DNA of 64,000 bases from Hymenobacter norwichensis DSM 15439 (GCF_000420705.1 NZ_ATVL01000010.1:434001-498000), one strand, 5' to 3'; shown: positions 40,599 to 49,967, counted from the first letter of the stretch. The notes: a model not told the origin generated them from the sequence alone. Numbers and translations: made by a program.

Positions 40599-43121
40599 AT
40601 GAATTTATTTTTGCAGACGCTGGGCCGCATGGCCGTAGTACTTACGTTAAGTTCGGTAGCACCGCTGACTGTGTTGGCACAGACCGCTCCCGCTACTGGC
40701 GACGAAACCAAGCGCTACGAACTAGGAGGGATTACGGTTAGCGGTGCTCGCTACCTTGATAGCAATACTCTTATTGGCTTGACAGGGTTGCGCGTCGGCG
40801 ACCCTATTTCTATCCCTGGCGAAGAGATAGGCAAAGCCATTCGTAAGGTTTGGGACCAAGGAATCCTGGGCGATGTGAGCGTATCCATCACTCGCATTGA
40901 TGGCAACCGGATTTTCTTGGATTTCAATTTGAAAGAACGTCCACGGCTTTCAAAATTCGAGTTCGAAGGCATCAGCAAGGGTCAAGCTGACGATCTAAAA
41001 AACAAAATCAAGCTGATTCGCGGGAAAGTAGTTACCGATGCTCTGTTGAGCAATACCAAGACACAGGTGCGGAAGTTCTACACTAACAAAGGCTTCCTCG
41101 ACACCAAGGTGAACATTGTGCAGGTGCCGGACTCAAGCCTGTCTAACAGTGTGGTGCTGAAAATCAATGTAGATAAGGGAGGCAAAAGCAAAATCCGCGA
41201 AATTGCTTTCGAAGGTAACGAGGCATTTACGGACAGCAAGCTGAAAGGTAAGTTCAAGAAAACCAAGGAAAAGAAGTTTCCTAAACTCTTGAACTCCGGT
41301 AAATTTCAGCGCTCCGAGTTTGAAGATGATAAGACAAAGCTTATCGATTTCTACAACTCACAAGGCTACCGCGACGCAATAGTATTATCTGATACATTGG
41401 AGCGGGTGGGTGATGCGCTGAAACTAAAAATTCGGCTAGACGAAGGGCCAAAATACTACTTCCGCAATATATCATGGGCCGGCAACTACCTGTACGACGA
41501 TAAAACGCTGGCCTCGGTACTAGGTATCAAGGAAGGTAGCGTATATAGCAAGGAAACGCTGGATAAACGCCTGAACTACAATCCCACCGGACAGGATATA
41601 ACTTCGCTCTATATGAACGACGGGTACCTGTTCTTTTCTATCGACCCGGTAGAAACTAAGGTAGAAGGCGACTCAATCGATATTGAGATGCGCATCACCG
41701 AAGGGGTGCAGGCGCGCATCAAAGAGATAAACATTGCCGGCAACACCAAAACCACCGACCATGTGATTCGGCGGGAATTGCGGACGCTGCCTGGCGACAA
41801 GTTCAACCGAGAGCTTCTCATCCGCTCGCAGCGTGAAATCTCTACGCTAGGTTACTTCGACCCTGAAAAAGTGGGTATGGTACCAGTGCCTAACCAAGCC
41901 GACGGCACGGTGGACATCAACTATACGGTAGTTGAGAAGCCCTCCGACCAGATTACGCTTTCGGGTGGCTGGGGTGGCTATGCTGGTTTTATTGGTACAG
42001 TAGGTTTGGTATTCAATAACTTTTCGCTGCGTAAGGCCAAAGACTTCCGTAACTGGACGCCCGTACCAGCTGGTGACGGGCAGCGCATTGCCCTCAACGT
42101 GCAGGCCAACGGCTTGCAGTACCAGGCATACTCGTTCTCGTTTACAGAGCCATGGCTAGGTGGCCGCAAGCCTAACTCATTCTCGTTTAGTCTGAACCGG
42201 AGTATCAACCGTCTGACTTACGGCAATACTTTTGATATTCGCAATGGTGCTTTCATTAAGAGTAATACGGCATCTATCAGCTTAGGCCGCCGGTTACGCT
42301 GGCCTGATGACTACTTTACGCTGAGTAACTCTTTGGGTGTCACGCAGTACGAAACCAAAGATTATCAGCTGTTCGAGAATTTCCAGAACGGTAAGGCTAC
42401 TAACATCACGCTGAACACCACACTGGCGCGGAACAGCATCGACAACCCGACCTACACACGGCGAGGCTCTTCGTTGGCGTTGAGCGTAAGCCTGACGCCA
42501 CCTTATTCCGCTATTAAGGGTGCACATCCTAATAGCAATGAGTGGGTTGAATTTCACAAGTGGATGTTCGATGCCTCGTGGTTTACCCCTATCGTGGGCA
42601 AGCTGGTATTGAACACACGGGCGCACTTTGGCTTTATTGGCACTTACAACAGCAGCCGTCAGATTGGGCCGTTTGAACGGTTTAAGTTGGGTGGTTCAGG
42701 TTTGGCCGCCGGAGGGAGCCAGAATTTCGCGGTAGGTACCGAGTTTATCGGCTTGCGCGGATATGCTGACCCCAACGATGCTAATGCTATACCAACGGCT
42801 CAGCAGTACCAGAACGGCGGGGTGGTGTACAACAAGTATGTAATGGAAATGCGTTATCCGGTGTCGCTGAACCCGGCGGCTACGGTTTATGTTCTGAGCT
42901 TCGCGGAGGCAGGTAATGCCTTCAACAGCTATACCAACTACAACCCCTACAAACTGTATCGTTCGGCAGGGGTAGGTGCCCGAATTTTCATGTCGGCATT
43001 TGGTTTGCTAGGCTTTGACTTTGGTAGGGCCTTCGACACCGTTCCGCGTAACAATACCAACGCATCGACGGCGCAGGACCGCAACCAGTTCCACTTCATC
43101 ATCGGTCAGCAGATCCGCTAA
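40599..43121 (+). CDS. bamA: BamA, outer-membrane protein assembly factor
   Basis: An 840-residue BamA. Signal peptide cleaved near VLAQ (residue 28), then five POTRA repeats: GGITVSGARYLDSNTLIGLTG near 42-62, RPRLSKFEFEGISKGQ, KSKIREIAFEGNEAF, KYYFRNISWAGNYLY and ARIKEINIAGNTKT near 370-384. The C-terminal Omp85 barrel starts near 440 and contains VRLRGY-equivalent EFIGLRGYADPN near 710; it ends HFIIGQQIR. BamA folds and inserts outer-membrane barrels such as SusC. The adjacent ompH genes encode periplasmic chaperones that deliver its clients. Confidence 0.96.
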   Translation: MNLFLQTLGRMAVVLTLSSVAPLTVLAQTAPATGDETKRYELGGITVSGARYLDSNTLIGLTGLRVGDPISIPGEEIGKAIRKVWDQGILGDVSVSITRIDGNRIFLDFNLKERPRLSKFEFEGISKGQADDLKNKIKLIRGKVVTDALLSNTKTQVRKFYTNKGFLDTKVNIVQVPDSSLSNSVVLKINVDKGGKSKIREIAFEGNEAFTDSKLKGKFKKTKEKKFPKLLNSGKFQRSEFEDDKTKLIDFYNSQGYRDAIVLSDTLERVGDALKLKIRLDEGPKYYFRNISWAGNYLYDDKTLASVLGIKEGSVYSKETLDKRLNYNPTGQDITSLYMNDGYLFFSIDPVETKVEGDSIDIEMRITEGVQARIKEINIAGNTKTTDHVIRRELRTLPGDKFNRELLIRSQREISTLGYFDPEKVGMVPVPNQADGTVDINYTVVEKPSDQITLSGGWGGYAGFIGTVGLVFNNFSLRKAKDFRNWTPVPAGDGQRIALNVQANGLQYQAYSFSFTEPWLGGRKPNSFSFSLNRSINRLTYGNTFDIRNGAFIKSNTASISLGRRLRWPDDYFTLSNSLGVTQYETKDYQLFENFQNGKATNITLNTTLARNSIDNPTYTRRGSSLALSVSLTPPYSAIKGAHPNSNEWVEFHKWMFDASWFTPIVGKLVLNTRAHFGFIGTYNSSRQIGPFERFKLGGSGLAAGGSQNFAVGTEFIGLRGYADPNDANAIPTAQQYQNGGVVYNKYVMEMRYPVSLNPAATVYVLSFAEAGNAFNSYTNYNPYKLYRSAGVGARIFMSAFGLLGFDFGRAFDTVPRNNTNASTAQDRNQFHFIIGQQIR

Positions 43122-43163
43122 CTACGGCAGGTGCGGGCCGGCTTTACTCTTTCACTTGCTGCT

Positions 43164-43838
43164 ATGAAAAAAGTAATTTCCATCCTGGCTACGTTGTCGG
43201 TGATGCTTTGTACGGCCCAATCGGTAGTGGCTCAGAAATTCGGTTACGTAGATTCTGAGTATATCATGGGTAAAATGCCCGCGTATGCGCAGGCCCAGAC
43301 CGAGTTAAACAACCTGTCGCAGACCTGGCAGAAGGAAATCGAAACCCAGAAGAAAGACTTGGACAAGCTATATCGGACGTACCAAGCCGAAGAAGTCCTG
43401 CTGACTGAGCCGATGAAAAAGAAGCGGCAGGATGAAATCTTGAAGAAGGAACAAGACACAAAAGCCTATCAGAACAAAATCTTTGGGTACGAAGGGCAGT
43501 TGTTCAAAAAGCGCCAGGAGCTGACCAAGCCGGTGCAGGACCAAGTGTTTGAAGCCATTGAAAAAGTGGCTAAGAAGAAGCAGTTGGCTATTGTATTCGA
43601 CAAATCCGGTGACCTGACTATGCTGTATACCAACCCAGTGCATGATTACACGGAATTTGTATTGGAAGAATTGGGTTTAGCATCTGAAGACCGAAACCAA
43701 ACTGCTCAGAAAGGCAGCGTGAAAACGGTAGCCACGCCTAAAACTCCGGCCGGTGACGCTATACAGGCCGACGAAGACAAAGCAGGGGCAGCCCCTACTT
43801 CTCGGCCATCAACTCGTCCGGCAAGCCGAAAAAACTAA
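43164..43838 (+). CDS. OmpH/Skp-family periplasmic chaperone (first of two)
   Basis: A 224-residue protein with a signal peptide (MKKVISILATLSVMLCTAQS region, cleaved near VVAQ) and an OmpH domain: KFGYVDSEYIMGKMPAYAQAQ, a long coiled-coil (about 50-120) and the returning ELTKPVQDQVFEAIEKVAKKK segment. Skp-like proteins hold unfolded outer-membrane proteins in the periplasm. The C-terminal 40 residues are a Thr/Ala/Pro/Arg-rich tail (PTSRPSTRPASRKN) not found in Skp. ATG 43164 is chosen because it begins the signal peptide directly. A paralogue follows 45 bases downstream. Confidence 0.9.
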   Translation: MKKVISILATLSVMLCTAQSVVAQKFGYVDSEYIMGKMPAYAQAQTELNNLSQTWQKEIETQKKDLDKLYRTYQAEEVLLTEPMKKKRQDEILKKEQDTKAYQNKIFGYEGQLFKKRQELTKPVQDQVFEAIEKVAKKKQLAIVFDKSGDLTMLYTNPVHDYTEFVLEELGLASEDRNQTAQKGSVKTVATPKTPAGDAIQADEDKAGAAPTSRPSTRPASRKN

Positions 43839-43883
43839 CTTTGCAATATAACCCTCTCAGACGTTTCCCTTTTAATGACCATC

Positions 43884-44546
43884 ATGAACATGTTCCGCGT
43901 TGCATTGGCTGCGGCCGCCCTTACTTTTTCGTCGGCCTCAGTTGCGCTAGCGCAGGCTCCCACTACCGCTGCAGCCGCCGCACCCGCTGCTAGTGGTCCG
44001 CTCAAAATTGGGTATACCAGCGTTGAGTACGTACTGAGCCAGATGCCTGAGAGCCGCCAGATTGAAACTGACCTGAAAGCTTACAGCACCCAGCTGGAAA
44101 ACCAATTGAAAAGCAAATACGCCGAGTACCAAACCAAAGCTGAGGCGTATCAAAAGGGTGCCGCTACCATGACTGACGTGGTGAAAGCCGACAAAGAGAA
44201 GGAACTGACTACCATGCAGCAGTCCATTCAGGAGTTTCAACGCACTGCTGATCAGAACCTCCAGCAGAAGCAGCAGACGTTGTTGAAGCCTGCCTTGGAT
44301 AAGCTTCAGAAGACCATCGATGCCGTATCAGTAGAGAACGGCTACACCTACGTGCTGAACTCGGACGGTGCCAGCCCAGTGCTGTTGCACGGCCCCAAGG
44401 AAGGCGATATTTCAGATTTGATTCTGAAGAAAATGGGCGTAACGCCAGGTGCTGCTCCAGCGGCTGTTGCTCCAAAGGTAAATACCCCAGTTACGCCGGC
44501 TGTTAACACTTCTGCTACCAAGACGAAAACCAAGACCAAGAAGTAA
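43884..44546 (+). CDS. OmpH/Skp-family periplasmic chaperone (second of two)
   Basis: A 220-residue paralogue of the preceding protein: signal peptide cleaved near ALAQ, an Ala/Pro linker, LKIGYTSVEYVLSQMPESRQ, coiled-coil to about residue 130 and KPALDKLQKTIDAVSVENGYTYVLNSDG. The C-terminal tail is Ala/Val/Thr-rich and ends in alternating Thr-Lys (TKTKTKTKK). Three in-frame ATGs (43875, 43884, 43890) are possible; 43884 gives a standard signal peptide. The hairpin at 44576 ends the uppS-bamA-ompH-ompH run. Confidence 0.9.
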   Translation: MNMFRVALAAAALTFSSASVALAQAPTTAAAAAPAASGPLKIGYTSVEYVLSQMPESRQIETDLKAYSTQLENQLKSKYAEYQTKAEAYQKGAATMTDVVKADKEKELTTMQQSIQEFQRTADQNLQQKQQTLLKPALDKLQKTIDAVSVENGYTYVLNSDGASPVLLHGPKEGDISDLILKKMGVTPGAAPAAVAPKVNTPVTPAVNTSATKTKTKTKK

Positions 44547-44575
44547 GGCTTTTCAGCCTGCTACTTAAGCCAGAC

Positions 44576-44600
44576 AAGCCGGGACTTCGTGTCTCGGCTT
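44576..44600 (+). terminator. Terminator after the bamA/ompH run
   Basis: Stem AAGCCGGGAC with GTCTCGGCTT (10 bp, one G-T wobble) and loop TTCGT, followed by TTCTTGTTT. It lies 29 bases after the second ompH stop and before the rluA-type start at 44636. Confidence 0.7.
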
Positions 44601-44635
44601 TCTTGTTTAGTAGCGACCCAATATTACAAGTGCTT

Positions 44636-45715
44636 ATGATTGACCCTGACTTATTGAATGACGAGTTGCTGCCATCGGTGCCGCTGGTACCAACCGATAA
44701 TGACGAAGAGTCGGAGGTAGGCGACGAGTTGTATGAGCACCATCGTATTATGGTAAGCCGCAAGCAGGATTTACTGCGGCTTGATAAGTACCTGATGCGT
44801 CAGCTGCCGCATAGCTCGCGCACTAAAATTCAGAATGCCATTCTGGCCGAAGCGGTGCAGGTGAACGAGCGGCCGGCTAAGTCCAGCTACCGGATCAAAC
44901 CCGGCGACTTGATAACCATCACGCTGCCTGAGCCGCCCATTGACTTCCGGGTGCTGCCCGAGCCCATGGACCTCGATATTCGCTACGAAGACGAGGCGCT
45001 ATTGATGGTGAATAAGCCGGCGGGCATGGTCGTACACCCGGCTTTCGGTAATTGGCACGGAACCTTGGTGAATGGCCTTACGCATCACCTCAATAACTTA
45101 CCCACTGGTCGCAACGGCGAAATTCGCCCTGGCCTCGTGCACCGCATCGATAAGGACACGTCGGGCTTATTGGTTATCGGCAAGACCGAGTACGCCATGA
45201 CGCATCTGTCGCAGCAGTTCTTTCACCACACCATTGAGCGGACGTATCTGGCTCTGGTATGGGGCATCCCGAAGGAAACGCAGGGTACTATCCGCAGCAA
45301 CATTGGGCGAAGCGTGAAGGACCGCAAAGTGCAGGCTGTGTACCCACTCAATGGAGAAGATGGGAAATCGGCCGTTACACACTACAAGGTGCTGCGTACT
45401 TTTGGGCATGTAGCCTTGGTGCAGTGTAATCTAGAAACGGGCCGTACACACCAAATTCGGGTGCATATGAAACACATTGGGCACCCTTTGTTCTCCGATG
45501 CTACGTACGGCGGCAATAAAGTGCTGTATGGCCAACGTACCGGTGCTTACAAAGCCTTCGTTGATACGGCATTTGAACTTATGCCCCGGCAGGCGCTGCA
45601 TGCTAAGTCCCTTGGGTTTACGCATCCGGTAACTGGGGAACAGATGCAGTTTGAAGTGGAGCTACCCACCGATTTTGCTTCGGTACTGGCTCATTGGGAA
45701 CAGTACGCTAGTTGA
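44636..45715 (+). CDS. RluA-family 23S rRNA/tRNA pseudouridine synthase
   Basis: A 359-residue RluA-type enzyme, close in layout to RluD. An acidic N-terminal extension (about 1-35) is followed by an S4 RNA-binding domain (LRLDKYLMRQLPHSSRTKIQ near 48-67) and the catalytic domain with Asp172 in HRIDKDTSGLLV and the RTHQIRVHMKHIGHPLFSD motif near 268-286. RluD modifies helix 69 of 23S rRNA; other RluA members use tRNA, so the target is an inference. ATG 44636 chosen over a non-ATG frame start at 44603, which would run into the terminator region. Confidence 0.92.
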   Translation: MIDPDLLNDELLPSVPLVPTDNDEESEVGDELYEHHRIMVSRKQDLLRLDKYLMRQLPHSSRTKIQNAILAEAVQVNERPAKSSYRIKPGDLITITLPEPPIDFRVLPEPMDLDIRYEDEALLMVNKPAGMVVHPAFGNWHGTLVNGLTHHLNNLPTGRNGEIRPGLVHRIDKDTSGLLVIGKTEYAMTHLSQQFFHHTIERTYLALVWGIPKETQGTIRSNIGRSVKDRKVQAVYPLNGEDGKSAVTHYKVLRTFGHVALVQCNLETGRTHQIRVHMKHIGHPLFSDATYGGNKVLYGQRTGAYKAFVDTAFELMPRQALHAKSLGFTHPVTGEQMQFEVELPTDFASVLAHWEQYAS

Positions 45716-45730
45716 TACAGATGCCAAAGA

Positions 45731-45764
45731 AAAAGCCCCTGTTGCAAGTGCAACAGGGGCTTTT
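45731..45764. terminator. Bidirectional terminator between convergent genes
   Basis: A perfect 15-bp stem, AAAAGCCCCTGTTGC with GCAACAGGGGCTTTT, loop AAGT. It lies between the pseudouridine synthase stop (45715) and the convergent TPR gene stop (45786) and has T-runs on both strands. Confidence 0.93.
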
Positions 45765-45785
45765 CTTGTGAAGAAGCAGTTTGTA

Positions 45786-47399
45786 TTACTTCTTTGGAGC
45801 TGCTTTCGAAGTCGATTTAGTAGCAGGCGCTTTCATCGATGCCATTACTTTCTTCGCGTTGGCATTCTCTGGGTCCAGTGCTAGTACTTGCTCGTAGTAA
45901 GGAGCAGCGGCGGTTTTATCGCCTTTAGCATAATAGTAGTAGCCCAGATACTCGTTGGCTTCTACAAGGCCATCCTTATACTTAGCCGGATCAGCCTTCG
46001 CCATTTCGATATATTTCTCGTAGTGCGGCTTAGCTAAACCCTGCTTGGAATCCGGGTCCATGAAGTAGTTGGCTTTAGCGCGCATCAAGTAGCCAGGTAC
46101 GTACGTTGGGCGAGCAATCAATACAGCGTTATAGAGGCTGTCCGCCTTATCGTACTGCTTGTTGCCACCATATGCTACCGCCAAACGAATCTGGTCAGTT
46201 AGCTCAGGCGTACCAGATGATTTCATCTTGGCCTGGTATGCGGCAATAGCTGCTGGATAGTTTTTAGACAGCATATAGCCTTGTGCTAGCTCATTCTGTA
46301 ATTCAGAAGCTTTCTTCGGGTCTTTGGCAATAGCAGTTTTGAGTGCAGCTTCGCCTTCCTGAGCCCGACCAGCTTTCGAAAGCATCTTACCGTAGTACAC
46401 ATAGTCTTCGGTGATGAGCTTGTCAGCTGGCTGAAGCTTCATGTACTTCTCCATAGCCGTTACGGCCTCTGGGTTCTTGCCGTTTTCAAACAAGGTGTAA
46501 GCCAGCAAGCGGTTCATGGTTACGTTGTTGGGGTCACGAGCCAACACTTTCTCCACTTCCACCTGTGCTTCCGGATACTTCTTGGTCAGGAACAAGAACG
46601 AAGCGTACTTAGCATCAGTGCCCGGCGACTTCTCTGCCACTCCCTGATACTTCTGGAAGGTAGCCAGTGCGTCGTCGTACTTGCCAGCGTAGAAATACGT
46701 TTCTGCCAGTGCATTGTAAGCAGGAGCGTAGTTAGGGTCGAGCTGAATTGCTTTCTCGAACGAAGTTTTGGCATCGTTGTAGTTACGAGCCCGCACGTTC
46801 AACTCCCCTTTGCGGTAGTTAGCTAGTGCGCTGTTAGGATCAGCCAGCAAAGCACGCTCGTAGCTGTTCATTGCCTCACCGCCACCCTGATCCGACTGAC
46901 CATAGATATCGCCACGGGCAATCATTAGTGCTGGGTCATCCTTGCCTTTAGCAAGCTTTTCGGCCGCAGTTACATAAGTCAACGCTTTAGCATTGTCGGC
47001 TTTGATGTCCGACTCGCCATACGCTTGAGCAATCATCGTGTACACTTTTGCGTCTTTGCCTTTGCTGGCTTTCACAGCGGCATCGAACTGTGTTTGAGCG
47101 CCTGCTTGGTCACCTTTGGCAAGAGCAGCACGGCCAGCGGCCACTAAGCTCATTGGGTTTTTAGGGTCAGCAGGAACACGGCTAAAGTAATAAGCTGCCG
47201 AGTCGGGCATGTCCCGCTTCTGATAGAGACGACCCAATTCGAATGAAGATTCGGCAGATTGACCTTGACGCAAGAGCGCAGCCCGGGCTTCGCTGTAACG
47301 CTCCAGTTCAATAGCCTTTTGAGGATTCTGAGCGTAAGCGGCAGAGCCGGAAACTGACAAGGCAACGAGGAACGAGATATTCCAGGGCTTGAAGTTCAT
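45786..47399 (-). CDS. Exported tetratricopeptide-repeat protein
   Basis: A 537-residue secreted TPR protein. The signal peptide is cleaved near AYAQ (residue 23). About ten TPR-like helix pairs follow, for example ALANYRKGELNVRARNYNDA and APAYNALAETYFYAGKYDDA near 190-240. The last pair is near 480-515, and the C-terminus is an Ala/Lys/Ser tail (STSKAAPKK). It is the last gene of the minus-strand TonB cluster, 49 bases after the PstS-like gene, and ends at a bidirectional terminator. Probably a periplasmic scaffold; the partner is unknown. Confidence 0.88.
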   Translation of the reverse strand: MNFKPWNISFLVALSVSGSAAYAQNPQKAIELERYSEARAALLRQGQSAESSFELGRLYQKRDMPDSAAYYFSRVPADPKNPMSLVAAGRAALAKGDQAGAQTQFDAAVKASKGKDAKVYTMIAQAYGESDIKADNAKALTYVTAAEKLAKGKDDPALMIARGDIYGQSDQGGGEAMNSYERALLADPNSALANYRKGELNVRARNYNDAKTSFEKAIQLDPNYAPAYNALAETYFYAGKYDDALATFQKYQGVAEKSPGTDAKYASFLFLTKKYPEAQVEVEKVLARDPNNVTMNRLLAYTLFENGKNPEAVTAMEKYMKLQPADKLITEDYVYYGKMLSKAGRAQEGEAALKTAIAKDPKKASELQNELAQGYMLSKNYPAAIAAYQAKMKSSGTPELTDQIRLAVAYGGNKQYDKADSLYNAVLIARPTYVPGYLMRAKANYFMDPDSKQGLAKPHYEKYIEMAKADPAKYKDGLVEANEYLGYYYYAKGDKTAAAPYYEQVLALDPENANAKKVMASMKAPATKSTSKAAPKK

Positions 47400-47448
47400 G
47401 GGTAATTGGTTTGGTGAAAAGAGGTGTGTAAAAAGTACTCGGTCGGAC

Positions 47449-48423
47449 TTACTTCTTCGAGGTATTCACGATTCTAGTTTGTCCGGTAGCCGGCATCAGT
47501 CCTGATTTAAGGACAATCAGTTGGCCTTTTGTTCCTGCTACAAAGGATGCAAAACCGGTGCCAAGACCGGCGCGTCCTTCGCGGCTGATAATGTACACTT
47601 CCCGCCGTAACGGATACTTCTTCAGCGCCAAATACGCCTGGAAAGGTTGGTAATAGTCGTCCGCAGACTTCGGACTAGCTTCGGCACTGATGCCAGCTAT
47701 TGTTACCCGCTTTAAAAAGCGCTGTACAGCAGCATCGTCCCGGTCACTAATCCAATTGGCTCCAACTATTCCAATGGCGTTCGGATGAGTTGCAACGTAA
47801 TCTAGTAGCGCTGGGTTCGATTTTGCCGCAAACACTCGCTTCGACAAGGCTGCTCCACGGGTAATGGAGTCTTGTACGTAGCGGGTAGTGCTAGAGCGGT
47901 TAGCATCAAAAACCACGTCAATCTGGCCTGATTTGCCTTTTCCGCTTATCTCTTTCCAATCAGCCTTCTTCCCCGAAAAAATATCACTCAACTGTGCCAT
48001 AGTCAGCAGAGAGTCGGGGTTGGAGGGGTGTAGAATAATAGCTAAACCGTCGGTGGCTATATGCGTGGTGCGAGGAATAAGCATCTGCTTTTCCAGCACG
48101 CTTTTCTCGTTGGCATTGAGAGGCCGAGCTAAAACTACAGCGCGCACTTTATCAGTAAGAATATCCTGAGCGACATCGTTTTCGGGCTTATAAGCGGCCG
48201 TTACGTGTGCATAGGTGTACAACTGTTGAAACGTATCAATATGCGACTTAAGGATGGGAGCAAACGTTTCATCAACGCTGATATTGATACGGCCTGTAGT
48301 GGAGGTATCGTCGTCGGGCCCTGCCGCATTGGGGTCTCGGTTGCAGGCGGCAGTGCTCAGGAGCGCACCAGCAACGGTTAAGCCGAGAGAAAGGAACCGC
48401 AGATTGACAGGAAATTTAGTCAT
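47449..48423 (-). CDS. PstS-like substrate-binding lipoprotein
   Basis: A 324-residue PBP-like-domain protein. The start at 48423 gives a lipoprotein signal with Cys27 (STAAC). The body resembles phosphate-binding PstS: INISVDETFAPILKSHIDTF near 44-63, VRAVVLARPLNANE, the switch LAIILHPSNPDSLLTMAQLSDIFSG segment near 131-155 and the anion-site-like NRSSTTRYVQDS near 181-192. No PstC, PstA or PstB is encoded nearby, so it is not part of a local ABC importer. Its ATG overlaps the stop of the small membrane-protein gene. Such orphan PstS-like proteins next to tonB/exbB are a recurring arrangement in this phylum as far as I recall. Confidence 0.85.
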   Translation of the reverse strand: MTKFPVNLRFLSLGLTVAGALLSTAACNRDPNAAGPDDDTSTTGRINISVDETFAPILKSHIDTFQQLYTYAHVTAAYKPENDVAQDILTDKVRAVVLARPLNANEKSVLEKQMLIPRTTHIATDGLAIILHPSNPDSLLTMAQLSDIFSGKKADWKEISGKGKSGQIDVVFDANRSSTTRYVQDSITRGAALSKRVFAAKSNPALLDYVATHPNAIGIVGANWISDRDDAAVQRFLKRVTIAGISAEASPKSADDYYQPFQAYLALKKYPLRREVYIISREGRAGLGTGFASFVAGTKGQLIVLKSGLMPATGQTRIVNTSKK

Positions 48424-48676
48424 GTTGAGAGTCAACGTTTCGGAAATGCTGCTGGTAAGTACGGACAAATCTAATAATTCCGTAAAATACGAATATACCA
48501 CCTAGTATCCGGCGGTTTGGAACGGAGAGATTAAAGATGATAGGAGGGGCAAACCACAAAAACACTCCTAACCCAATGTATGTGAGCGTCATGATCAGCA
48601 AAAAGTAGCGCATGAAGCCCTGGGAAGAGTTGCCTCGTGCCGACAAACGCTCTTCGGTGGTAGGACGGTTAATCAT
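48416..48676 (-). CDS. Hypothetical small membrane protein
   Basis: An 86-residue protein with two hydrophobic helices, residues about 22-41 (RYFLLIMTLTYIGLGVFLWF) and 52-70 (RILGGIFVFYGIIRFVRTY). The start at 48676 (MINRPTTEERL) is preferred to 48730 because it begins after the non-coding-looking stretch. It overlaps the PstS-like gene by 8 bases, so the two are translationally coupled. No family recognised; a two-helix protein that could anchor or assist the PstS-like lipoprotein or TonB complex is speculation. Confidence 0.72.
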   Translation of the reverse strand: MINRPTTEERLSARGNSSQGFMRYFLLIMTLTYIGLGVFLWFAPPIIFNLSVPNRRILGGIFVFYGIIRFVRTYQQHFRNVDSQHD

Positions 48677-48780
48677 AGAAGTTGGAAGCAACGAAGAAAA
48701 AGTACATGTATTGCTTATAACACGAAACATTCAGCCCCAGGTTCGCCTAAACGCTTCCAAAGCCAAGTTATTGCCACAAG

Positions 48781-48831
48781 AAAAGCTGAAAAGCGCTTGA
48801 TTCAAGAAGAACCAAGCACTTTTCAGCTTTT
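48781..48831 (-). terminator. Terminator after second tonB gene
   Basis: A 19-bp stem (48781-48799 with 48813-48831, one G-T wobble) with a 13-base loop, flanked by AAAAGCTGAAAAG/CTTTTCAGCTTTT. On the minus strand it follows the stop of the tonB gene at 48895 and precedes the small membrane-protein gene, so it should separate the two transcripts. Confidence 0.85.
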
Positions 48832-48894
48832 ATAAGTAATATTCTTTATTTAAAATGTTACAGGTGAGGACTTTAGTGCAAAGCTGAAATCGTG

Positions 48895-49728
48895 TTACTC
48901 GTACCGGAAAGTAATTGGCATAGTGTAGCGGACAGCCACTGAGTGCTTGTTCTGCATGCCAGGCTTCCAGGCAGGCATTTTTTTCACCACCCGTGCCGCT
49001 TCTTCATCAGTCCCGAAGCCTAAGCCTTTTAGCACCTGTACATCAGCAATGGAGCCGTCGGCTTGCACAGTGAAGGAGATATATACGCGGCCATCAATGT
49101 TGTTGCGAAGGGCTTGAGGCGGATAGCGCAGGTTTTGTTGCATGTAGCGCTGCAAAGCCTCTTGGCCACCCATAAACTCGGGCATTACTTCGGCCGTGAG
49201 GAATGGTGCCGGCGGGGCTGTCGTTTTAGCGGTGCCGGAATCTTTGGGGCCAACACCCGGACCTGCTAAGCCGGTTTCTGAGCTGCCTCTGCCTCCAACT
49301 GCTCCGCCAGTAAGAGGCTCAGGAAGGGCATCTGTCGGGGCAATAGTAGGGGCTTCAGGCTTCGTTTCAGGTTTTACTTGCTCATCTGGTACTACTCGGG
49401 GCACTACCTTAGCTGGTGGGCTGACGATAGGATCTGCTGGTCTAGCTCCGCCAGCAGGTTCCACCTTTTCAAAAATAGGCGGTGGCAATACATCAATTGA
49501 TGGTGGCGGTAATACAACAGGACCAGCAGCCTCTACCATTGGAGGAAAGAACCAGGCCTTTACAAGTGGTGAAGCAACCAGAAGTAGCGTAAGTGACACG
49601 GCAAGAGCCAAAGCTCTTGCCAAGTGGCGTTCATACAGCTGCCGAAGGACATAGGCGCCATATAGCTTGTTGCGGCCTTCAAAGACAATGTCGTTGAAAG
49701 AAGCGGTACGTAAATCCAGCATACTCAT
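48895..49728 (-). CDS. TonB-family energy transducer (second copy)
   Basis: A 277-residue TonB. A short cytoplasmic segment with the Bacteroidota motif SFNDIVFEGRNKLYGAYVLR (residues about 10-29) is followed by a transmembrane helix near 38-60, a Pro-rich periplasmic linker (about 70-185) and the C-terminal TonB domain PEFMGGQEALQRYMQQNLRYPPQALRNN region with VYISFTVQADGSIADVQVLKGLG. It transmits proton-motive energy from ExbB/ExbD to outer-membrane receptors. It is close in design to the upstream TonB but lies behind a terminator, so it is probably expressed separately. Confidence 0.92.
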   Translation of the reverse strand: MSMLDLRTASFNDIVFEGRNKLYGAYVLRQLYERHLARALALAVSLTLLLVASPLVKAWFFPPMVEAAGPVVLPPPSIDVLPPPIFEKVEPAGGARPADPIVSPPAKVVPRVVPDEQVKPETKPEAPTIAPTDALPEPLTGGAVGGRGSSETGLAGPGVGPKDSGTAKTTAPPAPFLTAEVMPEFMGGQEALQRYMQQNLRYPPQALRNNIDGRVYISFTVQADGSIADVQVLKGLGFGTDEEAARVVKKMPAWKPGMQNKHSVAVRYTMPITFRYE

Positions 49729-49927
49729 GTGGGATATAGGTTAGGGGTGAAACAAATTGTGCAGTAGGCAACTACTCAAACCTGGCTCCCTGCTCATAAA
49801 TCGGACGCTACCGCCTGGCTTTCAGAGGTCTAACGAACACTGCTTTTCATGTAGTATGCAAGCAGTGAAATATTTTTTTATATGTTTTCTAAATAATGCT
49901 GTGTAGCACTATAGCTGCTCTGAAATG

Positions 49928-49967
49928 AAAAATCCCGCTTCCGGCCGAAGCCAAAAGCGGGATTTTT
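49928..49967 (-). terminator. Terminator after first tonB gene
   Basis: Stem AAAAATCCCGCTT with AAGCGGGATTTTT (13 bp, 49928-49940 with 49955-49967) and a 14-base loop. On the minus strand it stands 36 bases after the stop of the first tonB gene and closes the exbB-exbD-exbD-tonB operon. The rest of the 275-base gap to the second tonB start is AT-rich without a recognisable gene. Confidence 0.88.
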
